Below, piece after piece: positions 49,310-58,383 of a stretch of DNA of 64,000 bases; the stretch's first letter is position 1, and the number at the start of each line of letters is the position of its first letter. A program made the translations under genes and the position numbers. Origin of the DNA: Streptomyces angustmyceticus (GTDB lineage Bacteria; Actinomycetota; Actinomycetes; Streptomycetales; Streptomycetaceae); the NCBI RefSeq assembly GCF_019933235.1, contig NZ_CP082945.1, positions 6,113,501-6,177,500 of the forward strand, in the 5' to 3' direction. The notes below the pieces were generated by a model. It saw nothing but the letters and a program-made list of their open reading frames with translations, had not been told where the DNA came from and made no database searches.

Positions 49310-50367
49310 GCGGGCGGGCACCACGGCTGCGCCGGGTCCGGCGATTCGTCCCCAGCGGCCGTATGACGAAGGGGGCCACCCCCAAGGTGGTGGCACTGGG
49401 CGGCGGCATGGGCCTGTCCGCCTCGCTCACGGCGCTGCGCCGGATCACCGGCGACCTGACCGCGGTCGTCACGGTCGCCGACGACGGCGGCTCCAGCGGC
49501 CGTCTCCGCGACGAGCTGGGCGTCCTGCCGCCCGGCGACCTGCGCAAGGCGCTGGCCGCGCTGTGCGGCGACGACGACTGGGGCCAGACCTGGTCGAGGG
49601 TGATCCAGCACCGCTTCACCAGCGAGGGCGAGCTGCACGACCACGCGGTCGGCAACCTGCTGATCGTCGCGCTGTGGGAGCAGCTCGGCGACCACGTCCA
49701 GGCGCTCGACCTGGTCGGCAGGCTGCTCGGCGCGCACGGCCGGGTGCTGCCCATGTCGGCGGTGCCCCTGGAGCTCCAGGCTCAGGTCAAGGGCCATGAA
49801 CCGGGCAGCCCGGACGCGATCACCACGGTCCGCGGCCAGGCCACCGTCGCGCTCACCCGTGGCGAGGTGCAGTCCGTCCATGTGGTCCCCGAGGACCCGC
49901 CGGCCGTTCCCGAGGCGGTCGCCGCGGTGCGTGACGCCGATTGGGTGGTGCTCGGACCGGGTTCCTGGTTCTCCTCCGTGATCCCGCATCTGCTGGTGCC
50001 GGAGCTGCGCGAGGCCCTGGAGGAGACCAAGGCGCGGAAGGTCCTCTCGCTCAACCTTGCGCCCCAACCCGGCGAAACCGATGGCTTCTCCCCGCAGCGT
50101 CATTTGGAGGTTTTGGCCCGACACGCCCCTAAACTCGCCTTCGACGTGGTGCTGGCCGACAAGGCCGCCGTGCCCGACACCGAAGGTCTGACGGTTGCCG
50201 CGAAGCAGCTGGTCGGCAGCGAGGTCGAGCTGGCGGCGGTCGCCGCACAAGGAGACGACGCCCGGTCGAGCGCCGGGGGAGCCCCCGACCGGCACGACCC
50301 GGAGCTGCTGGCAGCCGCGTACGACCGTATTTTTCGGATGCATGGAAGGATCGGCCCATGGCGATGA
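49306..50367 (+). CDS. yvcK: YvcK/CofD-like gluconeogenesis factor
   Basis: 353 residues: V-V-A-L-G-G-G-M-G-L-S near residue 27, V-T-V-A-D-D-G-G-S-S-G-R-L-R near 58, P-P-G-D-L-R-K-A-L near 77, H-A-V-G-N-L-L-I-V-A-L near 110 and L-G-P-G-S-W-F-S-S-V near 220, all hallmarks of the YvcK branch of the CofD family. YvcK binds UDP-sugars and, in other Gram-positives, is needed for growth on gluconeogenic carbon and for cell-wall synthesis. GTG start overlaps rapZ; the stop lies inside whiA (10-bp overlap). A GACAC word at 50120 may be a WhiA site. Confidence 0.95.
   Translation: MSGRAPRLRRVRRFVPSGRMTKGATPKVVALGGGMGLSASLTALRRITGDLTAVVTVADDGGSSGRLRDELGVLPPGDLRKALAALCGDDDWGQTWSRVIQHRFTSEGELHDHAVGNLLIVALWEQLGDHVQALDLVGRLLGAHGRVLPMSAVPLELQAQVKGHEPGSPDAITTVRGQATVALTRGEVQSVHVVPEDPPAVPEAVAAVRDADWVVLGPGSWFSSVIPHLLVPELREALEETKARKVLSLNLAPQPGETDGFSPQRHLEVLARHAPKLAFDVVLADKAAVPDTEGLTVAAKQLVGSEVELAAVAAQGDDARSSAGGAPDRHDPELLAAAYDRIFRMHGRIGPWR
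50120..50124 (+). promoter_or_regulatory. GACAC word inside yvcK, possible WhiA site
   Basis: WhiA recognises GACAC in S. venezuelae and whiA is known to have a developmentally controlled promoter inside the preceding gene. The word lies about 235 bp before the whiA start, near a TAAACT -10-like hexamer (50130-50135). Five bases alone are weak evidence. Confidence 0.3.
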
Positions 50368-51347
50368 CGGCAGCGGTGAAGGATGAAATCTCCCGGCTCC
50401 CCGTCACCCGGACCTGCTGCCGGAAGTCGGAGGTCTCGTCGATCCTGCGGTTCGCGGGCGGTCTGCACCTGGTCAGCGGGCGCATCGTGATCGAGGCGGA
50501 GCTGGACACGGGCATCGCCGCCCGGCGGCTGCGCAAGGACATCCTGGAAATCTTCGGGCACAGCTCCGACCTGGTGGTGATGGCCCCCGGCGGCCTGCGG
50601 CGCGGCAGCCGCTACGTCGTACGGGTCGTCGCCGGCGGGGACCAGCTGGCGCGCCAGACCGGTCTGGTGGACGGCCGCGGCCGCCCCATCCGCGGGCTGC
50701 CGCCCCAGGTGGTGTCCGGCGCGACCTGCGACGCCGAGGCGGCCTGGCGCGGCGCCTTCCTGGCCCACGGCTCGCTGACCGAGCCCGGCCGCTCCTCGTC
50801 GCTGGAGGTCACCTGCCCCGGGCCCGAGGCGGCGCTCGCGCTCGTCGGCGCCGCCCGCCGGCTCGGCATCGGCGCCAAGGCCCGTGAGGTGCGCGGCGTG
50901 GACCGCGTCGTCGTCCGTGACGGTGACGCGATCGGCGCGCTGCTGACGCGGCTCGGCGCCCATGAGTCGGTGCTGGCGTGGGAGGAGCGGCGGATGCGCC
51001 GCGAGGTGCGGGCCACCGCCAACCGCCTCGCCAACTTCGACGACGCCAACCTCCGCCGCTCGGCCCGTGCCGCGGTCGCCGCCGGCGCCCGGGTGCAGCG
51101 GGCCCTGGAGATCCTGGGCGAGGAGGTGCCCGAGCACCTCGCCGCGGCCGGCCGACTGCGCATGGAGCACAAGCAGGCATCCCTGGAGGAGCTGGGTGCC
51201 CTCGCCGACCCGCCGCTGACCAAGGACGCGGTCGCCGGCCGGATCCGCCGGCTGCTGGCGATGGCCGACAAGCGCGCCCAGGACCTCGGCATTCCCGGCA
51301 CGGAGTCCAACCTCACCGAGGAGCTGGCGGAGGGCATGGTCGGCTGA
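50358..51347 (+). CDS. whiA: Sporulation transcription factor WhiA
   Basis: 329 residues: N-terminal LAGLIDADG-homing-endonuclease-like domain without catalytic residues (A-A-V-K-D-E-I-S-R-L-P-V, C-C-R-K-S-E-V-S-S-I-L-R-F-A-G-G, A-A-W-R-G-A-F-L-A-H-G-S-L) and a C-terminal helix-turn-helix (L-E-E-L-G-A-L-A-D-P-P-L-T-K-D-A-V-A-G-R-I-R-R-L). With WhiB it switches Streptomyces aerial hyphae into sporulation septation. It sits last in the uvrC-rapZ-yvcK-whiA run and is followed by a terminator. GGAAGGAT precedes the ATG. Confidence 0.98.
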   Translation: MAMTAAVKDEISRLPVTRTCCRKSEVSSILRFAGGLHLVSGRIVIEAELDTGIAARRLRKDILEIFGHSSDLVVMAPGGLRRGSRYVVRVVAGGDQLARQTGLVDGRGRPIRGLPPQVVSGATCDAEAAWRGAFLAHGSLTEPGRSSSLEVTCPGPEAALALVGAARRLGIGAKAREVRGVDRVVVRDGDAIGALLTRLGAHESVLAWEERRMRREVRATANRLANFDDANLRRSARAAVAAGARVQRALEILGEEVPEHLAAAGRLRMEHKQASLEELGALADPPLTKDAVAGRIRRLLAMADKRAQDLGIPGTESNLTEELAEGMVG

Positions 51348-51372
51348 AACCCCGCCGGGCCTTCTCCCGTAC

Positions 51373-51407
51373 GCGCCCCCGGCGCCCGCACTGGGCACCG
51401 GGGGCGC
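51373..51407 (+). terminator. whiA terminator
   Basis: 10-bp stem GCGCCCCCGG/CCGGGGGCGC extended by an inner GCCC/GGGC pair after one mismatch. Confidence 0.8.
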
Positions 51408-51601
51408 AGTGCTGCGCGGGGCGACGACGGGGCGCGCCCGGGTGCACGTCAGAGGGGCTGAAGGGCGCTCACTTGAGCATCTTTCGGCGCCGATGTCAAT
51501 GTCACGTACGTCTCTTGCAGGGGGTAGGGTCGGAGGCGGTCGGGGACAGCCCATACAGCTCGCCGGTAACCCATCGGCGTACCTAACGAGGAGATCGGTT
51601 C

Positions 51602-52606
51602 GTGACGATCCGCGTAGGCATCAACGGATTCGGCCGCATTGGTCGTAACTACTTCCGCGCGCTCCTGGAGCAGGGCGCGGACATCGAGATCGTCGGTGTC
51701 AACGACCTGACCGACAACGCCACCCTGGTTCACCTGCTGAAGTACGACACCATCCTGGGTCGCCTCAAGCAGGACGTCAGCCACACCGACGACACCATCA
51801 CGGTCGGCAACCAGACCTTCAAGACGATGGCCGAGCGCGACCCGGCGAACCTCCCCTGGGGTGAGCTCGGCGCCGACATCGTGATCGAGTCGACCGGCAT
51901 CTTCACCAAGAAGGCCGACGCCGAGAAGCACCTCGCGGCCGGTGCCAAGAAGGTCCTGATCTCCGCGCCCGCCAAGGACGAGGACATCACGATCGTGATG
52001 GGCGTCAACAACGACAAGTACGACGCCGCCAAGCACCACGTCATCTCCAACGCCTCCTGCACCACCAACTGTGTGGCGCCCATGGCGAAGGTGCTCGACG
52101 AGAACTTCGGCATCGTCAAGGGCCTGATGACCACGGTCCACGCGTACACCAACGACCAGCGCATCCTGGACTTCCCGCACAGCGACCTGCGCCGCGCCCG
52201 GGCCGCCGCGGAGAACATCATCCCGACCTCGACCGGTGCCGCGAAGGCCACCGCCCTGGTCCTCCCGCAGCTCAAGGGCAAGCTGGACGGCATCGCCATG
52301 CGCGTCCCGGTCCCCACCGGCTCGGTCACCGACCTGGTGCTGGAGCTCGACCGCGAGGTCAGCAAGGACGAGATCAACGCCGCGTTCCAGAAGGCCGCCG
52401 AGGGCCAGCTCAAGGGCATTCTCGAGTACACCGAGGACCCGATCGTCTCCTCGGACATCGTGAACTTCCCGGCCTCCTGCACCTTCGACTCCTCCCTGAC
52501 GATGTCGCAGGGCAAGCAGGTCAAGGTCGTCGGCTGGTACGACAATGAGTGGGGCTACTCCAACCGTCTGGTGGATCTGACCACCTTTGTCGGCGGCCAG
52601 CTCTGA
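51602..52606 (+). CDS. gap: Glyceraldehyde-3-phosphate dehydrogenase, type I
   Basis: 334 residues. NAD site G-I-N-G-F-G-R-I-G-R at 6-15 and catalytic S-N-A-S-C-T-T-N-C near 151, with L-D-F-P-H-S-D and W-Y-D-N-E-W-G-Y-S at the C-terminus. Oxidises glyceraldehyde-3-phosphate to 1,3-bisphosphoglycerate. GTG start with GAGGAG 9 nt upstream. A TAGGGT (51525-51530) is a plausible -10, giving a leader of about 65 nt. First gene of the gap-pgk-tpiA glycolytic cluster. Codon use is the most strongly biased (AAG, GAC, CTG, GTC) in the window, as expected of a highly expressed gene. Confidence 0.98.
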   Translation: MTIRVGINGFGRIGRNYFRALLEQGADIEIVGVNDLTDNATLVHLLKYDTILGRLKQDVSHTDDTITVGNQTFKTMAERDPANLPWGELGADIVIESTGIFTKKADAEKHLAAGAKKVLISAPAKDEDITIVMGVNNDKYDAAKHHVISNASCTTNCVAPMAKVLDENFGIVKGLMTTVHAYTNDQRILDFPHSDLRRARAAAENIIPTSTGAAKATALVLPQLKGKLDGIAMRVPVPTGSVTDLVLELDREVSKDEINAAFQKAAEGQLKGILEYTEDPIVSSDIVNFPASCTFDSSLTMSQGKQVKVVGWYDNEWGYSNRLVDLTTFVGGQL

Positions 52607-52639
52607 TCACTGGTTGACACCTGAGGCACCGAGATGTGA

Positions 52640-52685
52640 GGACGGGGCTCGTATGACGCGAAGATGCGTCGTACGGGCCCCGTCC
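52640..52685 (+). other. Long hairpin between gap and pgk
   Basis: About 21 bp stem (52640-52660 with 52665-52685) including a few G-T pairs, loop AAGA. It could be a partial terminator or an mRNA-stabilising element that sets gap above pgk. Confidence 0.75.
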
Positions 52686-52719
52686 CGTGACCGACCTACG
52701 CAAACGGAGTCACTTCCTC

Positions 52720-53922
52720 ATGAAGACGATCGACGACCTCCAGGTCGCCGGACAGCGCGTCTTTGTCCGCGCTGATCTCAACGTGCCGCTGGACGGCACC
52801 ACCATCACCGACGACGGCCGGATCCGCGCCGTCGCCCCGACGATCGCCAAGCTCGCCGAGCGCGGCGCAAAGGTGATCGTCGCCTCGCACCTGGGCCGTC
52901 CCAAGGGTGCTCCGGACGCCGCCTTCTCGCTGGCCCCCGCGGCCCGGCGGCTGGGCGAGATCCTCGGGCAGGACGTGGCGTTCGCGACCGACACGGTGGG
53001 TGACTCCGCCCGCTCCGTGACCGGCGGCCTCGCCGACGGCCAGGTGGCCGTCCTGGAGAACCTCCGCTTCAACGCGGGCGAGACCAGCAAGGACGACGCC
53101 GAGCGCGGCGCCTTCGCCGGCCAGCTCGCCGCCCTCGCCGACCTGTACGTCGGCGACGGCTTCGGTGCGGTGCACCGCAAGCACGCCTCGGTCTACGACC
53201 TGCCCCGGCGCCTCCCGCACGCCGCCGGTGACCTGATCGCCGCCGAGGTCGCCGTCCTGAGGAAGCTCACCGAGGACGTCAAGCGCCCCTACGTCGTCGC
53301 GCTGGGCGGCGCCAAGGTCTCCGACAAGCTCGCCGTCATCGACCAGCTCATCGAGAAGGCCGACCGCATCCTGGTCGGCGGCGGCATGGCGTACACCTTC
53401 CTCAAGGCCAAGGGCCACGAGGTCGGCATCTCGCTGCTGCAGGAGGACCAGGTCCCGGCCTGCCTGGAGTACCTGGCGCGGGCCGAGAAGCGCGGCGTGG
53501 AGTTCGTCCTCCCCGTCGACGTGCTGGTCTCCGCCGAGTTCCCGGACCTGAAGACCAAGGCCCCGGCCCACCCCGACATCGTCGCCGCGGACGCCATCCC
53601 GGCCGACAAGGAGGGCCTGGACATCGGCCCGAAGACCCGCGAGCTCTACGCCGCGAAGCTCGCCGACGCGGGCACCGTCTTCTGGAACGGCCCGATGGGC
53701 GTCTTCGAGCACCCCGACTACGCCGGCGGCACCAAGGCCGTCGCGCAGGGCCTGCTGGACTCGGACGCCTTCACCGTCGTCGGCGGCGGTGACTCGGCCG
53801 CCGCCGTGCGCCTGCTGGGCTTCGACGAGAATGCATTCGGCCATATTTCGACCGGTGGCGGCGCCAGCCTCGAATACCTCGAAGGCAAGACGCTGCCCGG
53901 CCTCGCCGCTCTGGAGGACTGA
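52720..53922 (+). CDS. pgk: Phosphoglycerate kinase
   Basis: 400 residues: V-F-V-R-A-D-L-N-V-P-L-D-G near 16, A-S-H-L-G-R-P-K-G near 59, L-E-N-L-R-F near 115, the hinge A-L-G-G-A-K-V-S-D-K near 197 and the C-terminal G-G-G-D-S-A-A-A-V near 358. Makes ATP and 3-phosphoglycerate from 1,3-bisphosphoglycerate. ATG 52720 is homology-based; the frame is open to 52687. tpiA begins 5 nt after its stop. Confidence 0.98.
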   Translation: MKTIDDLQVAGQRVFVRADLNVPLDGTTITDDGRIRAVAPTIAKLAERGAKVIVASHLGRPKGAPDAAFSLAPAARRLGEILGQDVAFATDTVGDSARSVTGGLADGQVAVLENLRFNAGETSKDDAERGAFAGQLAALADLYVGDGFGAVHRKHASVYDLPRRLPHAAGDLIAAEVAVLRKLTEDVKRPYVVALGGAKVSDKLAVIDQLIEKADRILVGGGMAYTFLKAKGHEVGISLLQEDQVPACLEYLARAEKRGVEFVLPVDVLVSAEFPDLKTKAPAHPDIVAADAIPADKEGLDIGPKTRELYAAKLADAGTVFWNGPMGVFEHPDYAGGTKAVAQGLLDSDAFTVVGGGDSAAAVRLLGFDENAFGHISTGGGASLEYLEGKTLPGLAALED

Positions 53923-53927
53923 ACAAC

Positions 53928-54716
<789 letters not shown>

Positions 54717-54723
54717 CAGCTAT

Positions 54724-54743
54724 GACGAGGGGGAGCCCTCGTC
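54724..54743 (+). other. Hairpin after tpiA
   Basis: GACGAGGG and CCCTCGTC form a perfect 8-bp stem with a GGAG loop, directly followed by TACCCT (54745-54750), a possible secG -10. It may be a weak terminator. Confidence 0.55.
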
Positions 54744-54857
54744 GTACCCTGTCGGGGCCGGGACCGGTGCAGCAGCGCCGCCCCCGGCCCCGCACCGTCT
54801 CGTGCGGATATCGTGATCCAAACGTCCGTCCGTCAGTCCTAGAGAGTTGGTCCAGCC

Positions 54858-55094
54858 GTGGTCATCGGGTTCTCGATCGCCCTCATCGTCTTCAGCCTGC
54901 TGCTGATGATGCTGGTGCTCATGCACAAGGGAAAGGGTGGCGGCCTGTCCGACATGTTCGGCGGCGGTATGCAGTCCTCGGTCGGTGGCTCCTCGGTCGC
55001 CGAGCGCAACCTCGACCGCATCACCATCGTGGTGGGTCTGCTGTGGTTCGCCTGCATCGTGGTGCTCGGCATCCTGATGAAGCTCAGCAACTGA
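54858..55094 (+). CDS. secG: Preprotein translocase subunit SecG
   Basis: 78 residues with two transmembrane helices (about 4-22 and 57-75) separated by the conserved K-G-K-G-G-G-L-S-D-M-F-G-G-G loop. SecG assists SecYE in protein export. GTG start with AGAGAG about 10 nt upstream. Located 141 nt after tpiA, the usual actinobacterial neighbour. Confidence 0.96.
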   Translation: MVIGFSIALIVFSLLLMMLVLMHKGKGGGLSDMFGGGMQSSVGGSSVAERNLDRITIVVGLLWFACIVVLGILMKLSN

Positions 55095-55250
55095 CGCTGC
55101 GTCGGAGGTGCGGCCTATCATTGAGGGAGGCGTCCTCGGACGGGTAACTCCAGCCACTGGACGCGCGTTGGGCCTTACGTAGACTGGGGCGTTCCGCAGC
55201 GCAGCTGCTGCGAGAGGCTGTGCAGCACCATTACGCAGGGAGTTACGACC

Positions 55251-55586
55251 GTGGCAAGTGGCAACGCGATCCGAGGAAGTCGGGTCGGGGCGGGGCCGAT
55301 GGGGGAGGCCGAGCGCGGCGAGTCCGCGCCGCGCACCCGCATCTCCTTCTGGTGCTCCAACGGGCACGAGACGCAGCCCAGCTTCGCCGGCGACGCGCAG
55401 GTTCCGGACACCTGGGACTGCCCGCGCTGTGGTTTCCCGGCAGGCAAGGACCGGGACAGCCCGCCGGACCCGCCGCGCACCGAGCCGTACAAGACCCACC
55501 TCGCCTACGTCCGGGAGCGGCGCAGCGACGCCGACGGCGAGGCGATCCTCGCGGAGGCACTCGCCAAGCTCCGCGGCGAGATCTGA
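55251..55586 (+). CDS. rbpA: RNA polymerase-binding protein, RbpA family
   Basis: 111 residues: Arg/Gly-rich basic N-terminus, then the RbpA core F-W-C-S-N-G-H-E-T-Q-P-S-F with C-P-R-C-G-F-P-A-G, whose cysteines bind zinc in RbpA, and the C-terminal sigma-interaction helix K-T-H-L-A-Y-V-R-E-R-R-S-D-A-D-G. RbpA stabilises the open complex with the housekeeping sigma factor. Streptomyces carry an RbpA elsewhere in the genome, so this copy next to secG may be the paralogue. GTG start, AGGGAG 8 nt upstream; TAGACT at 55180-55185 with CTGGAC 16 bp before it is a likely promoter. Confidence 0.9.
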   Translation: MASGNAIRGSRVGAGPMGEAERGESAPRTRISFWCSNGHETQPSFAGDAQVPDTWDCPRCGFPAGKDRDSPPDPPRTEPYKTHLAYVRERRSDADGEAILAEALAKLRGEI

Positions 55587-55607
55587 CGGACCCGCAGACA
55601 CACCGGC

Positions 55608-55647
55608 CGGCCCGGCCGGAGGGACACACCGCCCTCCGGCCGGGCCG
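55608..55647 (+). terminator. rbpA terminator
   Basis: Perfect 16-bp stem (55608-55623 with 55632-55647), 8-nt loop, 21 nt after the stop. Confidence 0.85.
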
Positions 55648-55848
55648 CTCGCGTATCCGCCGCCCCGCGCGGCGGCCCCCGGGGCGCCGGCGCCGCCACC
55701 TGTTCTTCAGGTGTCCGACAGCGCCCCGTCCCGCGGCGGACAGATACCTTCCCCCGCTCTCGGCTTCGCTCGAGTGGGAGGTGCTCCCCTCGCGCGCTGA
55801 TCAATTAGGTTGGGGGGCGGCGGGGCCGGTACGAGATGAAGAAGGCTG
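55648..55848. other. Spacer before pgi with short palindromes
   Basis: Contains ACCTG-TTCTT-CAGGT and a CCCGCTCTCGG-CTTCG-CTCGAGTGGG hairpin. The latter resembles a short palindromic element scattered through many Streptomyces intergenic regions. A TAGGTT near 55807 may be the pgi -10. Confidence 0.45.
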
Positions 55849-57510
55849 ATGTCCGAGATGAACGCAGAAGGCCGCAGCAGGCTCGATCAGTTGCCTGAGT
55901 GGACCGCGCTGGGCAAGCACCGCGAGCAGATGGCGCAGGTGCATCTGCGCGAGCTGTTCGAGCGGGACCCGGGGCGCGCCGAGCGCTACACCCTCCAGGT
56001 CGGCGACCTGCACCTGGACTTCTCCAAGCAGCTGGTCACCGACGAGACGCTGCGGCTGCTGCGCGACCTGGCCGCGGCGACCGGCGTGGCCGAGCTGCGG
56101 GACGCGATGTTCCGCGGGGAGAAGATCAACATCACCGAGCAGCGCTCCGTGCTGCACGTCGCGCTGCGCGCCCCCGCCTCCGAGGCGATCATGAGCGACG
56201 GCGAGAACGTCGTGCCCGGCGTGCACCACGTCCTGACGAGGATGGGCACCTTCAGCGACCGGGTCCGCTCCGGCGACTGGAAGGGCCACACGGGCCGGCG
56301 CATCAAGACCGTCGTCAACATCGGCATCGGCGGCTCGGACCTGGGCCCGGCGATGGCGTACGAGGCGCTGCGCGCCTACAGCCACCGGGACATGCAGTTC
56401 CGCTTCGTCTCCAACGTGGACGGCGCCGACCTGCACGAGGCGGTCCGCGACCTGGACCCGGCCGAGACACTGTTCATCGTCGCCTCGAAGACCTTCACCA
56501 CCATCGAGACCATCACCAACGCCACCTCGGCGCGCGACTGGCTGCTGACCGGTCTGGGGGCCGGCCAGGAGGCCGTCGCCAAGCACTTCGTGGCGGTGTC
56601 GACCAACGCCGGGAAGGTGGCGGAGTTCGGCATCGACACGGACAACATGTTCGAGTTCTGGGACTGGGTCGGCGGCCGCTACTCCTACGACTCCGCCATC
56701 GGCCTGTCGCTGATGGTCGCGATCGGCCCGGAGCGCTTCCGCGAGATGCTGGCCGGCTTCCACCTCGTCGACGAGCACTTCCGCAGCGCCCCGCCGGAGG
56801 AGAACGCCCCGCTGCTGCTCGGGCTGCTGGGCGTCTGGTACGGCAACTTCTGGGACGCCCAGGCGCACGCCGTGCTGCCCTACAGCCACTACCTCTCCAA
56901 GTTCACCGCCTATCTCCAGCAGCTGGACATGGAGTCCGACGGCAAGTCCGTGGACCGCGAGGGCCGCCGCGTCGACTGGCAGACCGGCCCCGTCGTCTGG
57001 GGCACGCCCGGCACCAACGGCCAGCACGCCTACTACCAGCTGCTCCACCAGGGCACCAAGCTGATCCCGGCCGACTTCATCGGCTTCGCCCGGCCGGTCG
57101 ACGATCTGCAGCCGGGCCTGGTCGCCCAGCACGACCTGCTGATGGCCAACCTGTTCGCCCAGGGACAGGCGCTGGCGTTCGGCAAGACGCCCGAGGAGGT
57201 GCGTGCCGAGGGCGTGGCAGAGGAACTGGTGCCGCACAAGACGTTCCCTGGCAACCGACCCACCACCACCATCCTGGCCGGCGAACTCAGCCCCTCGGTG
57301 CTGGGCCAGCTGGTCGCGCTCTACGAGCACAAGGTGTTCGTCCAGGGCGCGGTCTGGAACATCGACTCCTTCGACCAGTGGGGCGTGGAGCTGGGCAAGG
57401 TCCTCGCCAAGCGTGTCGAACCGGCCCTGACGGAGGGCGCCGAGGTGCCGGGCCTGGACGCCTCCACGGCAGGTCTGGTCGCCAAGTACCGGGCGCTGCG
57501 CGGGCGTTGA
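55849..57510 (+). CDS. pgi: Glucose-6-phosphate isomerase
   Basis: 553 residues with the PGI signatures I-G-I-G-G-S-D-L-G-P-A-M near 161, F-I-V-A-S-K-T-F-T-T-I-E-T near 211, the G-x-x-S-x-x-S-A-I region in G-G-R-Y-S-Y-D-S-A-I-G-L-S near 277, the W-G-T-P-G-T-N-G-Q-H-A-Y-Y-Q motif near 385 (catalytic His) and V-F-V-Q-G-A-V-W-N-I-D-S-F-D-Q-W-G-V-E-L near 500. Interconverts glucose-6- and fructose-6-phosphate, linking the pentose phosphate operon on the other strand to glycolysis. ATG 55849 or 55858; AAGAAGG favours the first. Confidence 0.97.
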   Translation: MSEMNAEGRSRLDQLPEWTALGKHREQMAQVHLRELFERDPGRAERYTLQVGDLHLDFSKQLVTDETLRLLRDLAAATGVAELRDAMFRGEKINITEQRSVLHVALRAPASEAIMSDGENVVPGVHHVLTRMGTFSDRVRSGDWKGHTGRRIKTVVNIGIGGSDLGPAMAYEALRAYSHRDMQFRFVSNVDGADLHEAVRDLDPAETLFIVASKTFTTIETITNATSARDWLLTGLGAGQEAVAKHFVAVSTNAGKVAEFGIDTDNMFEFWDWVGGRYSYDSAIGLSLMVAIGPERFREMLAGFHLVDEHFRSAPPEENAPLLLGLLGVWYGNFWDAQAHAVLPYSHYLSKFTAYLQQLDMESDGKSVDREGRRVDWQTGPVVWGTPGTNGQHAYYQLLHQGTKLIPADFIGFARPVDDLQPGLVAQHDLLMANLFAQGQALAFGKTPEEVRAEGVAEELVPHKTFPGNRPTTTILAGELSPSVLGQLVALYEHKVFVQGAVWNIDSFDQWGVELGKVLAKRVEPALTEGAEVPGLDASTAGLVAKYRALRGR

Positions 57511-57543
57511 GCCGGGAGGCGGCGGCCCGGTGACCGCGGTGAC

Positions 57544-57583
57544 GCCGAAGGCCCCGCACCCTCGGGGGTGCGGGGCCTTCGGC
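57544..57583. terminator. Convergent terminator between pgi and pgl
   Basis: Perfect 18-bp stem (57544-57561 with 57566-57583) closed by TCGG. It serves both strands. Confidence 0.9.
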
Positions 57584-57600
57584 CTGTTCCGGTGCGGCCC

Positions 57601-58383
57601 TCAGGCCGACGCCGGCGGGTAGAGGCCGCGGGGGAGCTGGGCCGCCGCCGCCTCGTCCAGCAGCCACAGGGTCCGGCTGCGGCCCCGGGCGCCGGCCGCC
57701 GGGGCCTGCACCTCCCCGGCGCCGGAGAGGGCGATGGCCGCGGCGTTGGCCTTGTCCTCGCCGGCCGCCAGCAGCCAGACCTCCCGTGCCGCGCGGATCG
57801 CGGGCAGGGTCAGCGAGGTGCGGGTGGGCGGCGGCTTCGGCGCGCCGTGCACCCCCACCACCGTCCGCTCCTGCTCGTGGACCGCGGGCAGCTCGGGGAA
57901 GAGCGAGGCCACATGGGTGTCCGGGCCGACGCCCAGCAGCAGGACGTCGAAGGAGGGCACCGGGCCGTGGTCCTCGGGGCCCGCGGCGGCGGCCAGTTCG
58001 GTCGCGTACGCCGCGGCGGCCGCGTCGGCGTCGTTGCCGCACGGGCCGTCCGACGGGGGCATCGGATGCACCCGGGCCGGGTCCAGTGGGACGCTGTCCA
58101 GCAGCACCTGCCGGGCCTGGGTGTGGTTGCGCTCCGGATCGCCGTCCGGCAGGAACCGCTCGTCGCCCCACCACAGGTCGAGGCGGGACCAGTCCACGGC
58201 GTCGCGGGCGGGCGCCTCGGCGAGGGCCGCGAGCAGCCCGTTGCCGTTGCGCCCGCCGGTCAGCACCACGGAGGCAGAGCCGCGGGCGGACTGGGCGTCC
58301 ACGATCTTCGTGATCAGCCGGGCCGCCGCGGCCTTGGCCATCAGCTCCTTGTCGCGGTGGACGACGACCTGCGGAGCGCTCAC
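57601..58383 (-). CDS. pgl: 6-phosphogluconolactonase
   Basis: 260 residues of the DevB/Pgl group: L-T-G-G-R-N-G-N-G-L near 42, W-W-G-D-E-R-F-L-P near 70, N-H-T-Q-A-R near 84, L-L-G-V-G-P-D-T-H-V-A-S-L-F-P near 150 and W-L-L-A-A-G-E-D-K near 203. Hydrolyses 6-phosphogluconolactone, the product of Zwf. GTG 58383 overlaps the opcA stop as GTGA. Last gene of the tkt-tal-zwf-opcA-pgl operon. Confidence 0.95.
   Translation of the reverse strand: MSAPQVVVHRDKELMAKAAAARLITKIVDAQSARGSASVVLTGGRNGNGLLAALAEAPARDAVDWSRLDLWWGDERFLPDGDPERNHTQARQVLLDSVPLDPARVHPMPPSDGPCGNDADAAAAAYATELAAAAGPEDHGPVPSFDVLLLGVGPDTHVASLFPELPAVHEQERTVVGVHGAPKPPPTRTSLTLPAIRAAREVWLLAAGEDKANAAAIALSGAGEVQAPAAGARGRSRTLWLLDEAAAAQLPRGLYPPASA

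Noticed and set aside
55735..55790. Mobile-element end at the CTCGGCTTCGCTCGAG palindrome
   Set aside because: Short isolated hairpin of a type scattered between Streptomyces genes; no matching second end or transposase.
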